Shown here piece after piece: positions 24,201-37,369 of a stretch of 64,000 bases of DNA. The notes under the pieces were generated by a model. That model was not told where the DNA came from, did no database searches, and saw only the letters and a program-made list of their open reading frames with translations. The stretch is taken from assembly GCF_032854445.1 (NCBI RefSeq), contig NC_088300.1:5890001-5954000 (forward strand). The letters run 5' to 3'. The translations under genes and the position numbers were made by a program. Each line of letters starts with the position of its first letter. The first letter of the stretch is position 1. Source of the stretch: Liolophura sinensis. Lineage: Eukaryota > Mollusca > Polyplacophora > Chitonida > Chitonidae.

Positions 24201-25612
24201 GATCTTAGTTTCTGAACTAATAACTTGTGATACAGAATACAGTCAGCATAGAATATGGAGGATCCAACGATTGCTGGGAAGAGAGATGTGCTCGGGCAAT
24301 AACCGTTCTGAAATCATTCATTCTGTCTACAAAACGAAATAAGAGAAAACGGCCGTCAACAGGCTTGTACACAAATATAGGTCCCGTTTAAGACGGATTC
24401 CGTATAGTCTGTCTTCTTTATATCCAAGGCAGATGGATTTATTTAGGTCTACCACAGACAGTGCACGTTACCAACTGGAGTACTTATGTACTTTTGATAG
24501 ATGGAACATCCGAATTTCCCATGCTTGACCCTAAATGTCCTGACTCGATTATAAGGTTCCGCCAAGCTCTGATCACAACGCCTCAACGGAGATAGCCGAA
24601 AGCATAAAAGTAGACTTGAAAATAAACATGCTATCAAACAAGGTGAGCCATAAGTAATTTAGAATGAACAGAATAGTGTAAATGCTATATAATATAATAT
24701 AACTGGTGCATTACTGATCACCTCGATTGGCTGACATTTCATTAGCACCCTGAACATGATCGACTGATAGGTAGCTGCCACTTATAACACAATCCTGTTG
24801 AAAAGCGCAATCGACGCAAAATGGATTCCTACTCACGGAGTTACTGTTTGAATAGGATCAATCAACGCCAAGACGATAACTTATTTGAGTAGTACATGCT
24901 GCCTCAGCTATAACCGTAACCGATATGACAGGTGTTAGATTAGCAACGTTCTATTCACATTCATTTCATATGTAATAATAAATACAAATCCTTCATTCTT
25001 CAATCTAGTATATAACTTTTTTTTCGCACAACAGACATTTATGTTTCAACAATATGTTTCAAAAGTGAAAAAAAGGAAATTTCATTTCTGAAAAGCATCG
25101 CGCGTTATCTTCACGGCAGAACAAATAGAAATGGGTAAAGACTTGTCGTGGTAAATTTAATCCTGTTCAAAATTTTTGTCCCTGTCGTAAGTTCAAAAAA
25201 TTAATTCCGAAGCGAATATTAAAACAAATGCCGTATATTGGTATTATATAGTGACTGGAATCACTGCAAATATATGTAATATGATCTTAGTGTTAACTGG
25301 TTAAGTAGGAAAGCACCACTTTCATGAAATTTCGTATGTAAGTTTTTTTTGTAACTATAACATGAATCCGATTGCCTTATATTTCTATATCCTGGTCAGA
25401 TTATATTCCAACCTTAATTGAGACTGGTGGCCTGTGTTTGGCGTTGATACGTAACGGTACATACCTCGGTCCAAATCCCGGAACACTTCGCAATGCCTCT
25501 TTAACAAAGGTATGGCCAGTTCTATCTCAATGCCTCTTCTCTGGTCTGAAGGCTTGCAAATCAAACTTGTTATTTTCTCTACAGCCATTTTCACCCGCGG
25601 ATCCGCGTGAAT
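18295..25612 (-). CDS. Protein with two cyclic-nucleotide-binding folds (CNBD2-like), N-terminus incomplete
   Basis: Nine exons join in phase: 25612-25465, 23696-23609, 23031-22868, 22510-22383, 22095-21914, 20809-20717, 20458-20316, 20073-19082, 18543-18295, giving 728 residues from the first recognised exon to TAA. The first fold (about 50-175) has DDVIVQQGDKGFFMYIILTG, then a 40-residue loop, and a phosphate-binding cassette FGEMALMAEDEVRNATVIAD with the cyclic-nucleotide-contacting Glu (about 141) and Arg (about 151). The second fold (about 185-360) has NTVVTKQGDLVRGLFFIS but its cassette reads FGDIEVILGLETYLY without the Arg, so it probably does not bind nucleotide. The large eighth exon adds a Ser/Arg/Pro-rich tail with the motif RPHTAP twice. 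The order and loop resemble CNBD2, a cAMP-binding protein of the mammalian male germ line. The last exon is inferred from an in-frame acceptor; otherwise the protein would stop at 19049. Confidence 0.8.
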
Positions 25613-26611
25613 CTGAATGTGAAGTGAGGATCAGAGAGAGTTGCTCATAGTGTCATTTCTGAGTACCCCACCTACTCGGTATCACTGTTTTTGTTATAAC
25701 TTTCCTGCGATGATTCAGTTTTCTGAGCACTCACGAATGACATTCAACCCATGTTAACGCTTTGTCAGTGAACTAAATCTGTATAAAGTGCAGACCTATA
25801 GTGAGTAGCTCGCTAGAAGCTTATAATCACCTGTTACAAGGTGGAATACAGCGAGTAATTGTCCACACTGTTTGAAATGAAAAAGAAAAACGAAAAAACG
25901 AGATTGTCACAGTTCATCTGCTGCTAACTGAAGACTCAGGGTTAAGGTTCATGGTTTTGTATCACCCGGACAAGAAAACAACCAGGGGTGAACTATTTGG
26001 TGTATAGTGGTATCAAACGAATACAATCATTAGAGGCCAGTGAGTAGCAAATCACCGAAGCGAATAATTCCTATCCTTTGGGGTTGTGCTTCACTGAAAT
26101 AAATGTATTGTATCCGTTCAAGGCAGTGCGCACAACTATTCGAGTTTCTTAATGCAACGAACTGTATACATGTGTTATAACTTGTCCAAAACCAAGTATG
26201 GCCATTCTGTGATGAAATGGATTTAGCGCTGATATACCCACAGATACCAGGCCAGGTTTTGGTGTTAGCCCTTGAGCGTCAAGTAGGATTGAGAGTACTG
26301 AGTGTCTTCTGTTTGTCAGGACACAGCATGCCATCACTGTGTTTCCAATCAAAGCAAATATCAGCTTTCAATCTGCGACCGATCAAATCAGATCTCAAGG
26401 GAATCGAATTCTGTCTCCATTGTCAATCTACTACAATGAAGATACAGCCAGGCCTGCAGAAGCTACCAAACTGTGTTTAATATGTTAGACATTCTACATT
26501 CTTTCTGGCTTCAGTCAGTTAGTTACGCAATCGATAAATCAAATCAGTGAAATAATCCAGCAAGTAATCTGCCAAACATGTCAAATAATCAGTCAACTTA
26601 CCAAATGCCAT

Positions 26612-26638
26612 AATCAATCAATCAATCAATCAATCAAC
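26612..26638. repeat. (AATC)n microsatellite
   Basis: A run of AATC tetranucleotides, about six units, lies in the interval upstream of the first recognised CNBD exon. Confidence 0.9.
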
Positions 26639-27872
26639 GGTCCAGTCACATAATTGTTAAGTCACTTTAACAGTGGAGTATTGATAAGGGCCATTTCAGA
26701 CCGGATTAATGACGTTCCTAACTAAGTACTGAATTAACAGCGCACTGTAAACAAGATGGAGTGAATTCCTAGGCTGTGGTTATCCTCGGATTCGCGTTAT
26801 TATCGCAGTAAAGCTCTCCACCTTCCTGACGTCCTCAGTTTACAGCCAGCACGGCCATCATCACGCGCCAGTGAATACATGTAATACACGCTGGCGTTAT
26901 AAACGGTTTGCGACTTCAGAATGAGAAATTCTTGAGGCTATCTAATAGGGGACACCGACCTTTCCCTGTTGGCGTGATCGTTTGTATTATTGTTGCCGCT
27001 GAGATGAAAAGTGCCAAGCCACAGTTTCTCGAGTCAAGTGCTGGGCTGTGCCGTTAATAACCTAGAGTGCCGAGTGGAGATTGGGCATGTTATCTTGAGA
27101 CGCAACAAAGCGGTTAGATGTAGTTGTCCAACAATAACCAAAAGTAATCTTTACAAACGACAAGTAGTGAAGACGCATCTCTAGACACGCGCACCTCATT
27201 AAAAGACTAAGCAAATATAGTCTCCTGCTTATGCACTTCTGAGCTGTTTAACACAGATTTGTTGCTCTAATATCCCAAACACTTAACTCCCCAAGAACAA
27301 TGTATAGCAACTTTAGGAGCTTGATTTAGCCCCTGACTGTTACATTTATGCTTTTGTGCTAAGATGCATTTAGCACAAAGCGTGATGGCGTGTCCCTTAA
27401 CTCTGACCCTTCCATTACTTGATTGTGGAAGAAAATCATCCTGTCTTTAAAGTCTAAATGAAATATTTTTTTGTTTTCAGTGTATTAATTGTATGTATCA
27501 AATGGAAGTGGATCCTCTAACTCCTGTATTTCTAGCTATAACTTTCAATCGCTGTGATTACGCCTTCCTACAGCAAATGTTGTCACTCGATCGTTGTCTC
27601 AGTCGATCTTGGAATATGTATACCGTTGTAACCTTTTGTACCTCGTGCGCCTCCAGGCATGTATTTCATTAAAATTTTTATAGCGAGAGTGTTAATTATT
27701 ATTTTTTTAATAACAAACTGACTACTGAAAGAAGGCGGCTTCTGTGGTGGTTCTTTAAATTCAGAACCTGATTTAGACGTCGCGCGTGGAATATCACCAA
27801 ATTCATCATGCAATGAAGGACTATCACCAATTTGTTCCTCGCTTGGCTAAATACCGCCAAGATGTTCCTTAC

Positions 27873-27896
27873 TTCTCTCTGAAGATAACTTATCAT
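27873..27896 (-). other. Possible first coding exon of the CNBD-like gene
   Basis: On the minus strand an ATG in good context (CACC|ATG at 27896) gives MISYLQRE and ends in phase 0 at a donor (GAA|GTAAGG). Phase 0 is what the acceptor at 25613-25614 needs. Eight codons are too few for proof. An overlapping Ser/Glu/Lys-rich frame (about 27700-27845) is a rival, but its donors do not match in phase. Confidence 0.2.
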
Positions 27897-28255
27897 GGTG
27901 AGCACTCCAGCGGCTTGCCTTGTGACATAACACGCGAATTATTCGTTATAATTCTGTCTGCTCTCCATGGAGTCGGCAGCTGCCCGGAATGGCCTTGGAC
28001 TGAGGCGTGTACCTGATAAGCCAAACCCAGTGACCAACTGCGAAGATCAGTCGTACGTGTGTGGTAATTATCGCTGATAACCTGAAGTTAAGGCGGTACA
28101 GTGATAAGATCCTCACTGTATCGCAGTAAATCGCCATAGATAGTCGTAACAAATCTCAAGGAAGAAAACACCCCGGTCTGGAGCATGAAACAGCCAAAAA
28201 AGACGGAAATCACCATAACGTAACAGGAAGCTGAATACGATAAGCAGTAAAGTAC

Positions 28256-29010
28256 CAGAACACGAGAAACAACATATAACTGCAAACTATCACAACAGAA
28301 AATAAGATACAAATAGCAATAACTGCAAAGTATTACAAAAAATAAGATACAAACAGCAATAACCGCAAAGTATCACAACAGAAAATAAGATACAAATAGG
28401 AATAACTGGATACGACAAACAACAGTGAGTGCAAATAATTACAGCAGATAGCTGGATACGACACACAGCAATGAGTGCAAAGTGTTACACCAGATAGATG
28501 GATAGGGCAAACAGCAATGGGTGCAAATTGTTAGACCAGATAGATGGATAGGGCAAATAGCAATAACTACAAAGTGTTACACCAGAAATTAAGCTGTATA
28601 CGACAGGCAACAATAACTTCCAACTATTACAGCCGATAGCTTAACACGACACAAACAAATAATTCCAAAGTATTACAACAGAAGGAGGGTAGGAAATCTG
28701 AAAGCCAGAAAAAGATTATGAAAATATAGTAACACGAACCAGTTATCGGCTAGCATAAACAATATTAGCAATGTGCAGAGTCAAGTAGGGCAAGTCAATA
28801 GACAAGAAGGCAAGTCAACAGACAGCAATGCAAATCAACATCCAGCAGATAAGGCGACAAGTCTATAGACAGCAAGGCAAGTCAATAAGCAACAAACTAA
28901 GTCAACAGCATGCCAAGTCAACAGACACAAGGCAAATCAACAGATAGCAAGTCAAATCAACAGACACCAGAGAAAACGACAAGTTAACAGACAACAAGGA
29001 AAATCGACAT
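28256..29010. repeat. Two neighbouring degenerate A-rich tandem repeats
   Basis: From about 28256 to 28690 a loose repeat carries 'AAGTATTACAACAGAAAATA', 'GATACAAATAGCAATAACTG' and 'AGCAATGGGTGCAAA' at 45-65 base spacing. From about 28770 to 29010 a different unit built on 'GGCAAGTCAACAGACAGCAA' recurs every 20-25 bases with many changes. No usable open frame runs through either. Confidence 0.7.
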
Positions 29011-29022
29011 TATTATGTTATG

Positions 29023-29700
29023 CTCACCAGTGATTTGGGCTATGGTGCCTGGCATCGGATAATGACATTTGACGTCAGTCAATAACAGTTCACCTCGAGA
29101 AGTATCATTTTACCCCGAGAATCTGAGGCATGGCCGTCGTACTGGAGTTGATAGATGTACAGTTGATGTTACTGCTTCTAACCAGAGATTATCACGCACG
29201 TTATAGCTGATATGTTGCCGAGGTGACGTTAAGAAATGATCATTTATTCATTCTAACCAGGGATAAATAGATTGAAGCAGCAACTGCTATGACAAGGACA
29301 CGGTCATTAACGTATTGTTGTAACAGTTGTAACAGTGACAAGTATACGCGCACCAACGGCGGCAGATTACGGCCTTCATACTGACATACGCAAATAATAA
29401 TGGGCGTGCTGAGCTCTGGGCTGGTTATCCTCCAGTGACCTCGTGACCTAACGTGACGGTGTAATTACCCTGCCTCATGTCACGAATGACTCCCCAAGAA
29501 CCGAGACCACGCTGGACGACCAGCCAGGCTTTCCGGTTATCAACATATTGTACATCCGGGCCTCCTCATCATGCCACTGATCCATAACAAGGCAGACGTC
29601 AACAGGCTCATCCCTGTTCTCCATGTCACTATACAAGGCCTAGGCGCAGGCAGTATTTACTTTGCTGGGAACGATCTGCCTTTCGGGACTGACATAGACT
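29023..29700. other. Unassigned coding-like stretch open on both strands
   Basis: On the minus strand an acceptor-like CCTAG at 29640-29644 is followed by 50-odd open codons (ALYSDMENRDEPVDVCLVMD onward) to about 29475. A second piece (GELLLTDVKCHYPMPGTIAQ) ends at a donor ITG|GTGAGC near 29030. On the plus strand the same DNA, about 29496-29724, is also open (VTIQGLGAGSIYFAGNDLPF). I recognise neither product and only one strand, if any, can be real. The short frames and lack of family resemblance keep this low. Confidence 0.2.
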
Positions 29701-31455
29701 ACCCTGTATATATCACTGAATAGACATTTGGTAAAAATACATGCGCAGTTAATGCACTACCTACTCTGAATAATTGCTTTGACTATGGCGGTTTCACTAA
29801 CAGCTAGTAGGGGTTACTATGTTGATTTATTAATTATTTGGACTGACTGGGTGTCAGATGTTGAAAGATTCATCGAATGATTGTCGTGTGACATACGGCT
29901 GCGCTGAACGGTGATCGATTGTAATTTTGTTACTTGATAGTGTAATTATTGCCAGTAACAACTGCCCATGGGCTCCAGTAACTTAACTGGGTGGGTGGTA
30001 AACTCTTAAATCTCTCATTTACTCATTTCCAGGCCAACAACTCCGTCAGATCTTTGTACGAAAGGTGAAAACCATCTCATAAAACAGACCAGGCCACATG
30101 CCTTAATTTGCAACAAAATACTAATGTTGCCACTAACTACACGTACCTTATTTGCAACTGTAGGAACGACGGTTGTAGTGGTCAGGTCATTGTGTGTTTA
30201 TTTCCCTTCAAATCGTGATATACGCTCTCTTTTGTCTCGACTCATCCGACACAGTAAACAAGACTGATAAAATAAAAGAGAAACGTAATGGACAGCTGGT
30301 TATCATCAGCTATAGTTGTCGTAAAGCCGCACTGCAATGCTCATATTCGCTGCTGGCTGCCCACTTGTAGTGCAGCTAATCTTGCGGACGTACAGCCAGG
30401 TTAATGCACGTGGTTGCTATGGTTGTGTAACGGTACCACTTTGCACAGCTGAAATATCAACATGGCGGTAGGACAGACGTGTGGACGGACGGTACAATAC
30501 ATGTGGTTATGAGAGGGCGGGATAGTGGTGGAAATCTGGTCACACAAAGACGACAAAAAACTTAATGCTCTTGTATAACGCTGGAGGATCCCAGGCATTG
30601 GCCTTGATAAACCATCTGACGTAATGAGGGAGCCCGCGAGAATCTCGTTTTGAATACATTGTCATTTGAGTCTTATATAAAAAGACGCGCCATTCTAGCT
30701 CATCCAGTAAGTGATTCACCGATTGTTAAAAACTGATTCATACAGAAATAGATGCCATAGTAGAAATGTATGACATATTTGGAAAGATTGAACAAAATGC
30801 TTGACAAATAATTGAAAAACACGACTGCTTATTTTCGCGAGATACGAAATGAAATTATATTTGAATATTAGAAAAAAATATTTCTGTGGGCTCCACATTA
30901 ACATCTATTTACTCTATCATGAGATTTTCCATTCCTGCTTCCCCATTTGTTAGTGTATAGAAGCAGAATAAAAAAGTCTTTTAAATTCGCTGAGTTCGAG
31001 TGAAGTCAGAAAAAATCAATGTTTGCTGAGAATTGACCGGAGCTGGTGTCGTAATAAGACACACACATCTCTCATTTTCCCGCCACATGATAAATATCCT
31101 TTCCAGACCCTCTGTTGACTTCATCCATTTGCGTTATTTTCTCCATCGTTTTAAGTCACAATTGTAGCGGAGCAAGTACGAGGTAATGGATTTCTGGGCA
31201 GCCTAGCAAACTGGGTCGTTAATAGAAAACAGTCAGAGATGCGTATTAACACTGTGCCAAACCGTGGCAGCTATTTATATTTGAAAAGTGGAGTATTGTC
31301 CACTATAACCGAATTCACCAGAGTTCTTTCCGTGTCGCAGCAGTTGCGAAAGTAGGAAAGGTAATTGAACAGCTGGATACGGAAGTAGAATATTGTGACC
31401 TTGTACCGATAAAGTTACAACAGCTGGCCGTGGGTAACGAGGCATCAGGGGATAC

Positions 31456-31490
31456 TGGGCCCTTGTTACACAAAGCGATCGTAGGCGAAG
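31456..31490. mobile_element. Solo MITE-like terminal arm
   Basis: 'GGGCCCTTGTTACACAAAGC' followed by 'GATCGTAGGCG' resembles the terminal repeat of the MITE near 35485 (GGGCCCATTTCACAAAGCGC). No matching inverted arm was found within about 300 bases. Confidence 0.35.
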
Positions 31491-32716
31491 TTTTTTGGGG
31501 TCATTTCTCTGGGTACTTAAAATATCGGTCCTCTTTGTAATTCTTCTTTTATCTGGAAACATTCTATACGACGAATATGTATATGTAGGAATGAAGCTCT
31601 CATTGCAGCAGAAAAGGAACACTTTATACAAAACGGTGTGCACGCATTTATATGACGCACAAGTGTCTTATCTTTGTCCACTGTCTTGCAGCAAGTATGA
31701 ATTCGCGATGATTCTACATCTGGAAAGTCTATCAACACAGACATTTCGCGAATAGCAATAGTTGGCCTAGTATTATTAGTCGTGTCACCGGCGAAAAACA
31801 GTAGTTCTTAGCAATGCACCGAGACCAGCTTCAGGCTAAGAAGATAGAGGCGCACTCTTTGATGCATGTTGGCTTCACAGAAATACGGAGACAAATTGGC
31901 ACTAGAGGGAGTTGAACTCGAGATGTCTTCCGTCAGCGATTGACCGACTTTTCAGGGCTGTAGGTGAGCTTCTTTGTGACGAAATGAGCCTGTCGGTATC
32001 CATCCTTTATGGTTTGTGAGAAAGTCAGGTCTAATGGTCCTGGTGGCTTAGTTTCATAACATTGTCTGGAGGTGAGTGTTTCAGCGGTGTGCGTCTGTCC
32101 TCGATGATTCCGTAAGTATGTAAGTAGTGAGGATCAGATGCTTTCTGGACAATTAATTATATAAGCCCCTTACCGGCCCCTATGCCTATAATTTATTATA
32201 TTGGAATCTGGCTTTTGACAAAGACAAAGTGTGTTGAACAGTTGTTCGCCACGACATGGCTGGAGTTAAACCAAAATCATTCAGTCATTCTTGAACATAG
32301 GTGGGGTTATTGGCGAAACATTGAATCATTGCATAGAGAGGACTTTTGTTCTGTACCATTGTACTGGGTCAGCCTCTATGGTCCCTTCACTTTCAGATTC
32401 CGTGAGAGTGGAAGTGAGGTGTTAGTTTTATGATTGCATATGGTTACGTATTGGACAAGGTATCTTTTAGCTAATTGTGTTCCCCTACAAACTGGTTTGT
32501 GTGGGAATCTCCGAAAATCGACCGCAGACATATGCATAGTTTCACAGTCGCTGCAGCTCGTAGATAGTCGCCTGTGTGAGATATTAAAATGTTAAAGTAC
32601 GGCAGAAGTATATACATATATGTATTTGTGTGATTTCTAATGTTCTCTTACATAATTCTGTATGTGGGTGTAAGAGCGTTTAACTGGTCAGTGTAATCGT
32701 TGGATACGAAGGTGCG

Positions 32717-33365
32717 AGGGTAACTTCGGGTGTCCCCTGTAGTGCGCCCGTTCATGCTGCCACCGTGAAGTCACGTTGACTGTCCAGCTGAACCTCTGTA
32801 TTTCTCTGACCCACAGGTAAAGTCCTTTGTCACTGTACATGTCAATCATATCATAAGGAGTAAAAGTAACTTTCTGCATGATCATTACCGCAGATGCCAC
32901 CCTAGTTGACAGTATAATTGTATTACATCAGTACCGGGTACTCCCACTGCGTGTGAGCAGTCGGAAACGCATTGCGTAATTCTTCTTCTAACGGATTTCT
33001 ACTAAGGATATGATTCGTGACTTTCTCGTGCGCCTGAGATAGCTAACCACTTCATTTATATAACTCAAAGAACTATACAAAGGCAATAGATATCATGTTT
33101 ATTGTTTAATCACTTTGTTATAATTCGTTCCACGAAAATGGTATTCTGTATACAAATGAGGTGGCCCACAGCCAAGACACGGTTAGTTAGAGCAGATATT
33201 TAAACACGGCCAGTTGGCAATCTTCTTGTACAATCCAGGTATGTAAGGAGTACAAACTGAAAGAGTACATATAGTTTTAGATGTCCGCTGTAGTGCGCCT
33301 ATCCATGCTGACACGTTGACTGTCCAGCTGAACCTCTGCATTTGTCTCACCCACAGGTGTCGTCA
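32717..33365. repeat. Pair of direct repeats of about 90-110 bp
   Basis: 'CACGTTGACTGTCCAGCTGA' plus 'ACCTCTGTATTTCTCTGACCCACAGGT' at about 32717-32825 recurs at about 33276-33362 with an internal 10-base deletion and several changes. The copies are about 560 bases apart on the same strand. Their origin is unknown. Confidence 0.7.
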
Positions 33366-33650
33366 ATAAAGCATCGGAATCTCAGATCCCGAGTTCTTGC
33401 AGTTCCCGCGGCCTTACATGTGCAAGATGAAAGATTCACAGGTATATTCCTGATAGTGTAATTACTGTGTCACAGTCGTATGAAAGCAAATGCGATAGAG
33501 CCAATGTTGATTCCAATGATGGTCGGCCACGTGATTTCTTGAGGAGGAATAACCATCACAGAACACACGATATAGCCATACATGAGCCCGCTATATGATC
33601 AGCCATCATCACTCCACTCCCCTCATCATCCATCCACTCCCCTCATAATC

Positions 33651-33915
33651 CATCCACTCCTGCTTCCCACTGCTCTTTTATCTGCATGCAGTGCTGCTTC
33701 ACTGAGACGATTTATCGAAGGCAAGTAAGCCGTCCAATCCGAGCCATCACACTGACTCGGGTCAACCAGTTGTTGCACTACCCTCTTAATGCTGAACACC
33801 ATGGGAGAAAGCTTCAACTTCCTCATTTAAGTTCTTAGGTGTGACCCGGCGCAGGATTGACCCTTGATCTACCGCCCCCAACATGCGTGCTCTACCAACT
33901 AAGCCATCGGGGCGG
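33651..33915 (-). repeat. SINE family B copy with tRNA-like head
   Basis: The copy runs from 'TCCCACTGCTCTTTTATCTG' to 'AAGCCATCGGGGCGG'. On the minus strand the head reads CCGATGGCTTAGTTGGTAGA with a B-box-like GGGTCAATCCTG, then 'GGGTCACACCTAAGAAC'. The tail half (ACGCCGTACTCAACAA) is missing, probably by 5' or 3' loss. Confidence 0.8.
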
Positions 33916-35484
33916 ATAGGAAGCAGCAAGTTTTGGCCATATTAACATGAAACGAGCAATTAGTCAAGCTACATTGGTACGTTGTCAATACTTCTGTAAC
34001 CAGGAATATGGAAAACGTATACAGGTAGTTCCTTGAGAGCATATAAAACTTCTTGCCCTGAATATTATGAAATCTAAACTATGTGATGTATCAAATGAGT
34101 AAAACAAAATACAAGAAAACTAAATGGAAAAGCTCATTTCAAGAAAAGCCGTGTAAAGCTTGTTTGGTCATACATATCCAACACGTTGCACAACATTCGT
34201 ACATAGTTGAACATGATAGATGAAGAAATTCTGAGTACAAAATGACAATATAAAAATGAATTTCACCACTAGGAGATTACCATTTGTGATTTTTGAGATT
34301 TTTGATTCATTTATACTGTTTATATGAAACTTGTCAGACTTTCTTGAACACTACCGCCTTTCGCCATGTGACAGAGGAAGCCTAACAGGAAATGGATTTC
34401 CCGGTGAGGAACTCTTGACCTCACTGGCCAAGTGCTGGTCGAAGAAAATCCTATACACGACTATATCAGCGAGTACCCTGATTTCGTACTGAATTCCCGA
34501 AGCCTGTTCCATTGAGGTACATCGTGACATGTATAATTGCAATGTCATGCATTTTGGGGTAAGGATTCCCTCCATCTACACCCCAAAAGCTATGAAGTAG
34601 GTTCGTGTCGGGACAGGATAATTATGCTGCCTGGATCTATAGCATAATAATTTACAGTAACAATTAAGGTTTCATTTGATACACTTAATGTAACTCTTTG
34701 AAGGAATGAAGAAGTCAATCATCACTCGAGAGAAAAGCCATTTACTGAGTTTAGGTTGCGTGCTTGGGTCATGTGATTGGGGTCACTTGGTCGTGCAGGG
34801 TCATACGCCATCGGGTTGGATCAAGGTAAATCCATATTAGAATCCTCAGTCTCGTCTAAAAAAAATCGAATGAGTGGCCAATTCCAGTGACCTTGTGACT
34901 CCATCAACCAAATTCAAAACGACATGTTAATTTTGTTTGCATCTTAGGATGACAAAATACGTTGAAAAGCTTAAAGTTGGACACATAAGTTATGACCCGT
35001 TCCTTCAAATTTCAGCCAATCAATTAGATTAGCTTAGATACTAGTGATGATGAGGCTGGACAGTACGACTCAAGGAATACATTATGAAAAGCAAGACCTT
35101 CCAGTTACATGTTGAAGAAAATAATAAACTCTATGATCGAAAGGGTCATAAATGTGTTACGCTCTCAGCGATTCTAAGGCTTATACATTGTATATTCTGG
35201 CAATATGACAATCTGTAAGCTTTTGTTGAGAAACTCAGGAGTAATGCTCAAGGATTGCTTTATTTAACTAAGAAGTCACATCCAATATTCGTCAAAAATT
35301 ACTAAAACCAAAGGACATATCACTAATAGATGAATATAGAGATTCAGCTATGGTAGCTGTGTCATTCCTTTCATCACGGGAGCAGGCCCAATGTACATTC
35401 ACAGTAAAATGTTAAGGGTCAACCACCTCCTATGTTTGTGGATGGCCTTTTATCCGAATGCTATAGATCGTGCACTAAGGAAGT

Positions 35485-35616
35485 TGGGGCCCATTTCACA
35501 AAGCGCACGTTACGTTACGGGCATTTAACTTACATGTCGACCAAAATTGTAGGTATAACGCCATCATGGCGGTTACGTGAACGTAGCTCTAAGTGCGCTT
35601 TGTGAAACGGCTCCCT
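35485..35616. mobile_element. MITE with about 22-bp terminal inverted repeats
   Basis: The left end 'GGGCCCATTTCACAAAGCGC' and right end 'GCGCTTTGTGAAACGGCTCC' are inverted complements with few mismatches. The interior (TTACGTTACGGGCATTTAAC against GTTACGTGAACGTAG) is also partly palindromic. The element is about 130 bp with no coding capacity. MITEs with 'TTTCACAAAGCGC' ends are familiar from molluscan and other lophotrochozoan DNA. Confidence 0.75.
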
Positions 35617-36427
35617 GGTTCGTAACGTACCGGTTTTTCTGCAATGGAATCTGTACTATATCCAGAAAGTGTAAATCGCAACTTACTGTTATTGTATGTA
35701 TTTTTGCCTAACGACTGTCCATGTTGGGGAATATAAGGTACGTTCAGGGCAGAACCTGGTGGCTATCAATTAAATTTCCTCAGAGCAATGTAAAGAAACT
35801 TTCTAATGAACTTTTAGATTTGATTACACATCATTTTTGTAACATCAATGCCAAACAAAGTCACTGACAACACCTGTATTGACATAACAACAGTATTTAT
35901 TCAACGTGGAATGTTTGATTCCCACACAAGAACAATATAAGCTTTCTCAGGAAGAATACTGGTTCATTTATACATTTTTAATACAGATTTATTGACAGAT
36001 CAAATGGTATGGGTTTATTCTTGGTAGGGTTTGGTATGATTGCTTGGGATAATAATCGACATGAGCATCATTTGGTACTCGATCTGTTCTTGATAACAAC
36101 TGCCAATAGACTGACCTAGATTTGGTTATAAATTAGGCGAACAGACATATAGCTATCACATATATCATCAATAAATATACATTTTCTGCGAGTCTGCGAG
36201 TCCATTAAATCTCTAGTAATAGCAGTGAACACCATCTCATAAAAATCACCAGCCCTCTTGTCTTAAATCACAGAGCCATACATGTTGCTATCAAATAGGT
36301 TTTATTCCCAAAGTGGTCGAGTCATTCTGTTTTTATCTTCTGCAAATCACAGGACACGCCATGTTTCCGCCCGCATTTCGTGCCCTAGTTATCAGAAAAG
36401 CTACAACAAAACAAAACTACCAAAATA

Positions 36428-36545
36428 CTTATTTCTTTATGTATTTGTGTTTTACGCCGTACTCAAGAATATTTCACTTATACGACGGTGACCAGCATTA
36501 TGGTGGGAGGAAACGGTACAGAGTCCGGGTGAAACCCACGACCAC
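36428..36545 (-). repeat. SINE family A fragment (tail and centre)
   Basis: 'TGTTTTACGCCGTACTCAAG', 'ACGACGGTGACCAGCATTAT' and 'GGTGGGAGGAAACGG' match the family; it breaks off after 'GGTGAAACCCACGACC'. Confidence 0.85.
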
Positions 36546-37192
36546 TACCAAATTAAGCTGACGTTTGACCCATTTTACGTATGACAGTTTCATCATAATT
36601 TTTTTTTTGGGGGGGGGGGGCTATACATTTTGTAAGAAGATGTTTGACAACACGCTCATTGCAATTACCAAACTATGGCACTAACATGCGGCTGCAGAGC
36701 ACATATCCGAGTTCGTTGATAGTCAAGAAATCGATGTCATTTTGTGGATTTTGACATGTTTCTCTATTACTGGTTATTTAAATCTGCGGCTAGGATAATT
36801 GTCCTCGAACTGTTTTTTCCCCATCTGTACAGACGATATCAAGGACGAACAAGTCAGGCATCTCAGAAAAGATTTTCAAATTTGTTATACATGTTGTGAT
36901 CTGCCAGAACTGCATTTCTTTTTAAAATCAGGTTAAATCAAATAAAATTTCTGGTTTGCGTGTCAAGGTAATATTGACAGTGTTGCACAGACTTTGGAAA
37001 AGGATAACATCTGTTCTGTCGGTGCCGAAGGCTTTAAAATCATTGCACGGAAACTGCCGTTTTTGTCTGCTTCATACACAATTCTGTCTAGTATAGGAAT
37101 GGCATAAGACGTACCATGGAGACAAACTGGCATCACCTTAATTAATTGTGTTTCCATTTAATATGGAGCATGTTACATAAAAGACTCAAAGG

Positions 37193-37366
37193 TATGTATG
37201 AGCCGGACGTGGGAAGGTCTGCCAGTAACCTGTGGATGGACGAGGGTTTACCCCGGGCTCTGGCCGGTTTCCACCCACTATAATGCTGGCCGCCGTCGTT
37301 TAAGTGAAATATTCTTGAGTACGGCGTAAAACACCAATAAATAAATAAATAAATATGTATAAGCAC
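37193..37366 (+). repeat. SINE family A copy, plus orientation
   Basis: It starts within the body (GACGTGGGAAGGTCTGCCAG), passes 'CCCCGGGCTCTGGCCGGTTT' and 'TAATGCTGGCCGCCGTCGTT', and ends with 'GAGTACGGCGTAAAACACCA' and an (AATA)n tail. The tRNA-like head is truncated, as expected for a 5'-truncated retroposed copy. Confidence 0.9.
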
Positions 37367-37369
37367 CAG

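Noticed and set aside
31275-31643. 122-codon minus-strand open frame
   Set aside because: No recognisable motif or splice support; part of it overlaps the solo MITE-like arm at 31456-31490.
33626-33826. Open frames across the SINE B copies (also near 57920-58117)
   Set aside because: Both translate SINE body sequence (similar peptides such as LPSINRLSEAALHADKRAV) and are not genes.
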